Below the pieces are notes generated by a model, which had not been told where the DNA came from, searched no databases, and saw nothing but the letters and a program-made list of their open reading frames with translations. From contig CAZNDN010000048.1 of assembly GCA_964571815.1 (NCBI GenBank), positions 1 through 26,135 on the forward strand: a DNA stretch of 26,135 nucleotides. The letters run 5' to 3'. This stretch comes from CAZNDN01 sp964571815 (GTDB lineage Bacteria; Fibrobacterota; Chitinivibrionia; Chitinivibrionales; WJKA01). Numbering within the stretch: position 1 is the stretch's first letter; every line of letters starts with the position of its first letter. This document shows, piece by piece, positions 23,631 through 26,135 of the stretch. Position numbers and translations under genes: made by a program.

Positions 23631-24243
23631 GGAATGCGGAGCCTCCGCGTTGTTCAGCGCAGCGGCGCAAAGGCGGCCGGCGACGGAGTCGGCAATACTG
23701 CCGCGTGAGCGGGCATGCGAATCGCTCTCCATGGTTCAAGAATACCATGCCGGGCCGTGGGCTGTCCATGCCACAGTCGCGTAATGTCGGTGCAAAGAGG
23801 CGTTTCAGTGCCAATGCGTCTTATCGTGATACGCCGACGAAATCGCAAATTGCACGTGGTCAGGGCCGGCCCCGTGCAGCGCAGAGGAGCACACTCACCC
23901 ACAGGCAGGCTCTGAGACGTCGTCCATCGGCGGCCATTGTCGTAGTCAATCTCCCGCCGTGCGAAGAGGGACACACCGCGCCCCCGGCGAACAGTTGAAG
24001 GCACGGACGCAGCATTTCCAAAACGAACAAGATAGCTTGTGCATGTTTCGCGTCTGCGCCTGCGCCATTGGTGCACACACCCACGCGGGAGTGCACAGAG
24101 GGTATTTTGGATTGTTCCCGGAAGGAGCGCGTGCATACGGGTCGCCTTCAAGAAGAAACCGCCGCTGTCCGTACACGTGGACAGGGATGCCGCCGGAAGC
24201 CCGGACGGCGACAGGGGCGCGCGAACATTGCCTGGATACTCTC
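23631..24243. other. Divergent intergenic region
   Basis: I see no credible complete gene between the two divergent genes. The first 100 bases could belong to the exported protein if its ATG at 23732 is used. The plus-strand frame of the OmpA-like gene stays open upstream through much of this stretch, with possible starts at ATG 24187, GTG 24091 and ATG 24043, so its true start is uncertain. Short features are a five-base stem ACAAG-ATAG-CTTGT (24027-24040) and two GTGCAC palindromes 20 bases apart (24071 and 24091). Confidence 0.55.
24071..24096. promoter_or_regulatory. Paired GTGCAC palindromes, 20-base period
   Basis: GTGCAC occurs at 24071-24076 and 24091-24096, so the centres are 20 bases apart, about two helical turns. 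This could be a tandem operator upstream of the OmpA-like gene, but six-base palindromes also arise by chance in GC-rich DNA. Confidence 0.2.
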
Positions 24244-26135
24244 ATGCCGTCATCTGAAGTCCACATACCGGTTGCCGCACAGGAGTTGAGAAACCGTCTG
24301 ATCACCGTACCCGCGGCGGCCCGGAAAGCGGTCGTTCAGGTCAAGAAAGTACCCGTCGGCATTCTGGAGATGGAGGACGTACTCTTTCACCTGAATTCCG
24401 CGGTCATGATGCCCGAGAACCCCGAAGGACCGTCGGCGGCGGACGGCCCTCCCACGAAGAAGCAGGTGCGCCTCAGCGGAATCCTTGCCCTGGCAATTGC
24501 ATTCAAGCAGGTGCAACTCCACCCCGACCGGAAGCTGCTTGTTGCCGGACATACCGACCGCTCCGGTGAAACGGCGTACAATTTCGAACTCTCGCAGCTT
24601 CGTGCACAAAATGTCATGCACCTGCTCACGGGAGGAAAAAAGGAGTGGGCCGAAATCTCCCGAAGCAAGCACAAGGTCGAAGACTACCAGCAGATCATGC
24701 TCCATTTCAGCGCCCGCCCGGGGTGGAACTGTAATCCGGGAAAGGTCGACAACACCTGGGGGCCGAAGACCGAGACGGCTACCCGCAACTTCATTGCCGG
24801 CTATGCTTCGTTTCCCCACAAGCTCGCTCCCGTTGCGGTACCCGCCGAGAGTCTGGTCGATACGATCAAGGACGATCCAAAGCACGAGTGGCCCGAGCCG
24901 CTGTGGGGTGCCGTATTCGACTTGTACCAGCACGAGTTGATTCGGGCGGTCACGGGCAAGCCTGCGGCCGATGAAGATTTCGAGGGCACCAGAAACGCCA
25001 TGGCCCCCATGGACCCCGCCCGCCCGTATGTCGGCTGCGGGGAGTCCTTCCCGATCAGCAAGAGGTCCGACTACCGCTCTCAAAAGGATCGCCGCGTCGA
25101 AATCATGTTCTTCGATACACCCGAATGCATTCCTCTCTCTTGTCCGGAGCGCAAAAACTCCGTCCACACGCAGAGTGAGTGCATTCTGCATAACGAGAAG
25201 TATTTCAAGAAAAAGCCGCTCGATCCCGATGACTACTTCACCGCGCACTATCACGTGAAGTTCCTCTATTTCGACGGCGTTTGTGGAGAGTACAAACCCA
25301 TCCCCGACGGTCTTCCACTCAAGATCTACAAGGAGGGAAGTACCGAGATACCCTCACGGGTGAAGTATCAAAACGGTCTCTACGAGGTCTCGGGACTGGG
25401 TCTGACCCATACACCCCGGGAGAAAGATATCCATTTCGGCTTCGCGCTGGACGATGCGTGGATTTTTACGAAAGACAGCACCTCGGAGCCGCGGATCATG
25501 ACCAGGAAGGAGATTGAGAAGGAAATCTCTCCGAAAACCTTCGATGAACTTACGGTCAAGCAGAGGCGGCACTACGTCTCCATTGCGCCGGAATGGGACA
25601 GCCGCAACTGGCCCTGCGAATGCAAGGGCCGGCAGGAGGAGTTTGCCGAACAGGTCATGCGGCTTACCTCCGCCGAAGACCCGCTCGTTTTCAACATGGA
25701 CATGCTGGTGCTGCTTGAGAAGAAGGGAGCCTCCCAGGGTATCAAGGATGCCGATCATTTTGATGCGCCGAAGAAGCTTGAAAAGGACAAGTCGCGCGTC
25801 AAGATTCTCACCATAGATCCCAAGGATGCTACCCTGTCGCTGTACAAGACCGGCACGGAGTATACAACGTCACGGATCCCCTTCACCGCAAACCGTGTCA
25901 CCGAGAAGGCAAAGCATATTGCCTGCGTCTTCTTCCGCAACGGTTTTTACGTGCCCTCCGATACGCACACCGCACGGGAGAACAAGTGGCTGGAAAAGGG
26001 ATATTGCATCGGCGCCCGGGCGGCGTTGAGAGTCGACCCGTCCAGGCAGGCACACTGGGAGATGTTTCACAACCGGAACGAGCATGCGTATACGGGTGAC
26101 TACGACGTGCACTATCTGCACCACCTGCACGCCCT
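24244..26135 (+). CDS. Large OmpA-like protein with inserted peptidoglycan-binding-like segment, 5' part
   Basis: The frame is open for 630 codons and leaves the window, so the C-terminus is missing. Residues 44-53 (EDVLFHLNSA) and 92-125 (LHPDRKLLVAGHTDRSGETAYNFELSQLRAQNV) form the first half of an OmpA peptidoglycan-binding domain. Its closing strand appears only at 279-291 (SQKDRRVEIMFFD). Between them lies a PG_binding_1-like segment (145-183, VEDYQQIMLHFSARPGWNC then VDNTWGPKTETATRNF). The rest has two similar-looking Lys-rich beta segments (KFLYFDGVCGEY...LPLKIYKEG and VKILTIDPKDATLSLYKTG). No signal peptide is visible from ATG 24244 or from the in-frame upstream starts (24187, 24043), and none has a good ribosome-binding site. 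I recall similar OmpA-insert proteins near contractile secretion loci, but no such genes are visible here. Confidence 0.82.
   Translation, partial: MPSSEVHIPVAAQELRNRLITVPAAARKAVVQVKKVPVGILEMEDVLFHLNSAVMMPENPEGPSAADGPPTKKQVRLSGILALAIAFKQVQLHPDRKLLVAGHTDRSGETAYNFELSQLRAQNVMHLLTGGKKEWAEISRSKHKVEDYQQIMLHFSARPGWNCNPGKVDNTWGPKTETATRNFIAGYASFPHKLAPVAVPAESLVDTIKDDPKHEWPEPLWGAVFDLYQHELIRAVTGKPAADEDFEGTRNAMAPMDPARPYVGCGESFPISKRSDYRSQKDRRVEIMFFDTPECIPLSCPERKNSVHTQSECILHNEKYFKKKPLDPDDYFTAHYHVKFLYFDGVCGEYKPIPDGLPLKIYKEGSTEIPSRVKYQNGLYEVSGLGLTHTPREKDIHFGFALDDAWIFTKDSTSEPRIMTRKEIEKEISPKTFDELTVKQRRHYVSIAPEWDSRNWPCECKGRQEEFAEQVMRLTSAEDPLVFNMDMLVLLEKKGASQGIKDADHFDAPKKLEKDKSRVKILTIDPKDATLSLYKTGTEYTTSRIPFTANRVTEKAKHIACVFFRNGFYVPSDTHTARENKWLEKGYCIGARAALRVDPSRQAHWEMFHNRNEHAYTGDYDVHYLHHLHA

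Noticed and set aside
23654..24151. A 165-codon minus-strand frame in the divergent region
   Set aside because: It is basic, has no domain, and overlaps the upstream end of the exported-protein frame in another frame.
24250..25254. A 334-codon minus-strand open frame
   Set aside because: It is antisense to the OmpA-like gene, which carries conserved motifs on the plus strand.

Overview
The window is GC-rich bacterial chromosome. It has no tRNA or rRNA gene, no insertion sequence and no CRISPR array that I can see. The gene mix suggests an uncultured, Gram-negative-type bacterium: secreted multihaem c-type cytochromes, FG-GAP/ASPIC-UnbV proteins, a lipoprotein with a lipobox, MltD, an OmpA-like protein, YedF-SelD, and a long PurL with a fused PurS-like N-terminus. 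I cannot place it in a phylum from the sequence alone. Nothing here supports anammox metabolism, although one protein resembles the hydrazine synthase alpha subunit.

Region 1 (1-12649, minus strand) is a tight, probably translationally coupled operon read from right to left. It starts with a TPR/FG-GAP/ASPIC lipoprotein. Next come a CRTAC1-type seven-motif FG-GAP protein, a dihaem HZS-alpha-like propeller protein, and a hexahaem fusion of YVTN propeller, MauG/cytochrome c peroxidase-like domain and cytochrome c554-like domain. A Reg_prop-type beta-propeller and an orphan LivK-type substrate-binding protein follow. After a 73-base gap there is a GPH-family (MFS_2) sugar:cation-type symporter, cut by the window edge. 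Starts and stops abut or overlap (TAATG, ATGA) through most of the run. Every product from the lipoprotein to the binding protein carries an export signal, so the cluster looks like one envelope redox and ligand-binding system with eight CxxCH haem sites. It is the most interesting content of the window.

Region 2 (12650-15671, plus strand) holds a divergent promoter region, yedF and selD (selenium activation), and a 580-base non-coding stretch with a perfect GC hairpin. It ends with an HU-family DNA-binding protein gene and a clear intrinsic terminator.

Region 3 (15672-23630) holds mltD with three LysM-like units (plus strand). Convergent to it are purL and purQ (minus), then two small secreted proteins of unknown function (minus).

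Region 4 (23631-26135) is a 500-600 base intergenic stretch followed by the 5' part of a large plus-strand gene. It encodes an OmpA-like domain interrupted by a peptidoglycan-binding-like insertion, and it runs off the window.

Several starts were moved inward from the longest open frame, using signal peptides, ribosome-binding sites and overlap with the preceding stop. The GPH transporter uses GTG and has no ATG in frame near its N-terminus.
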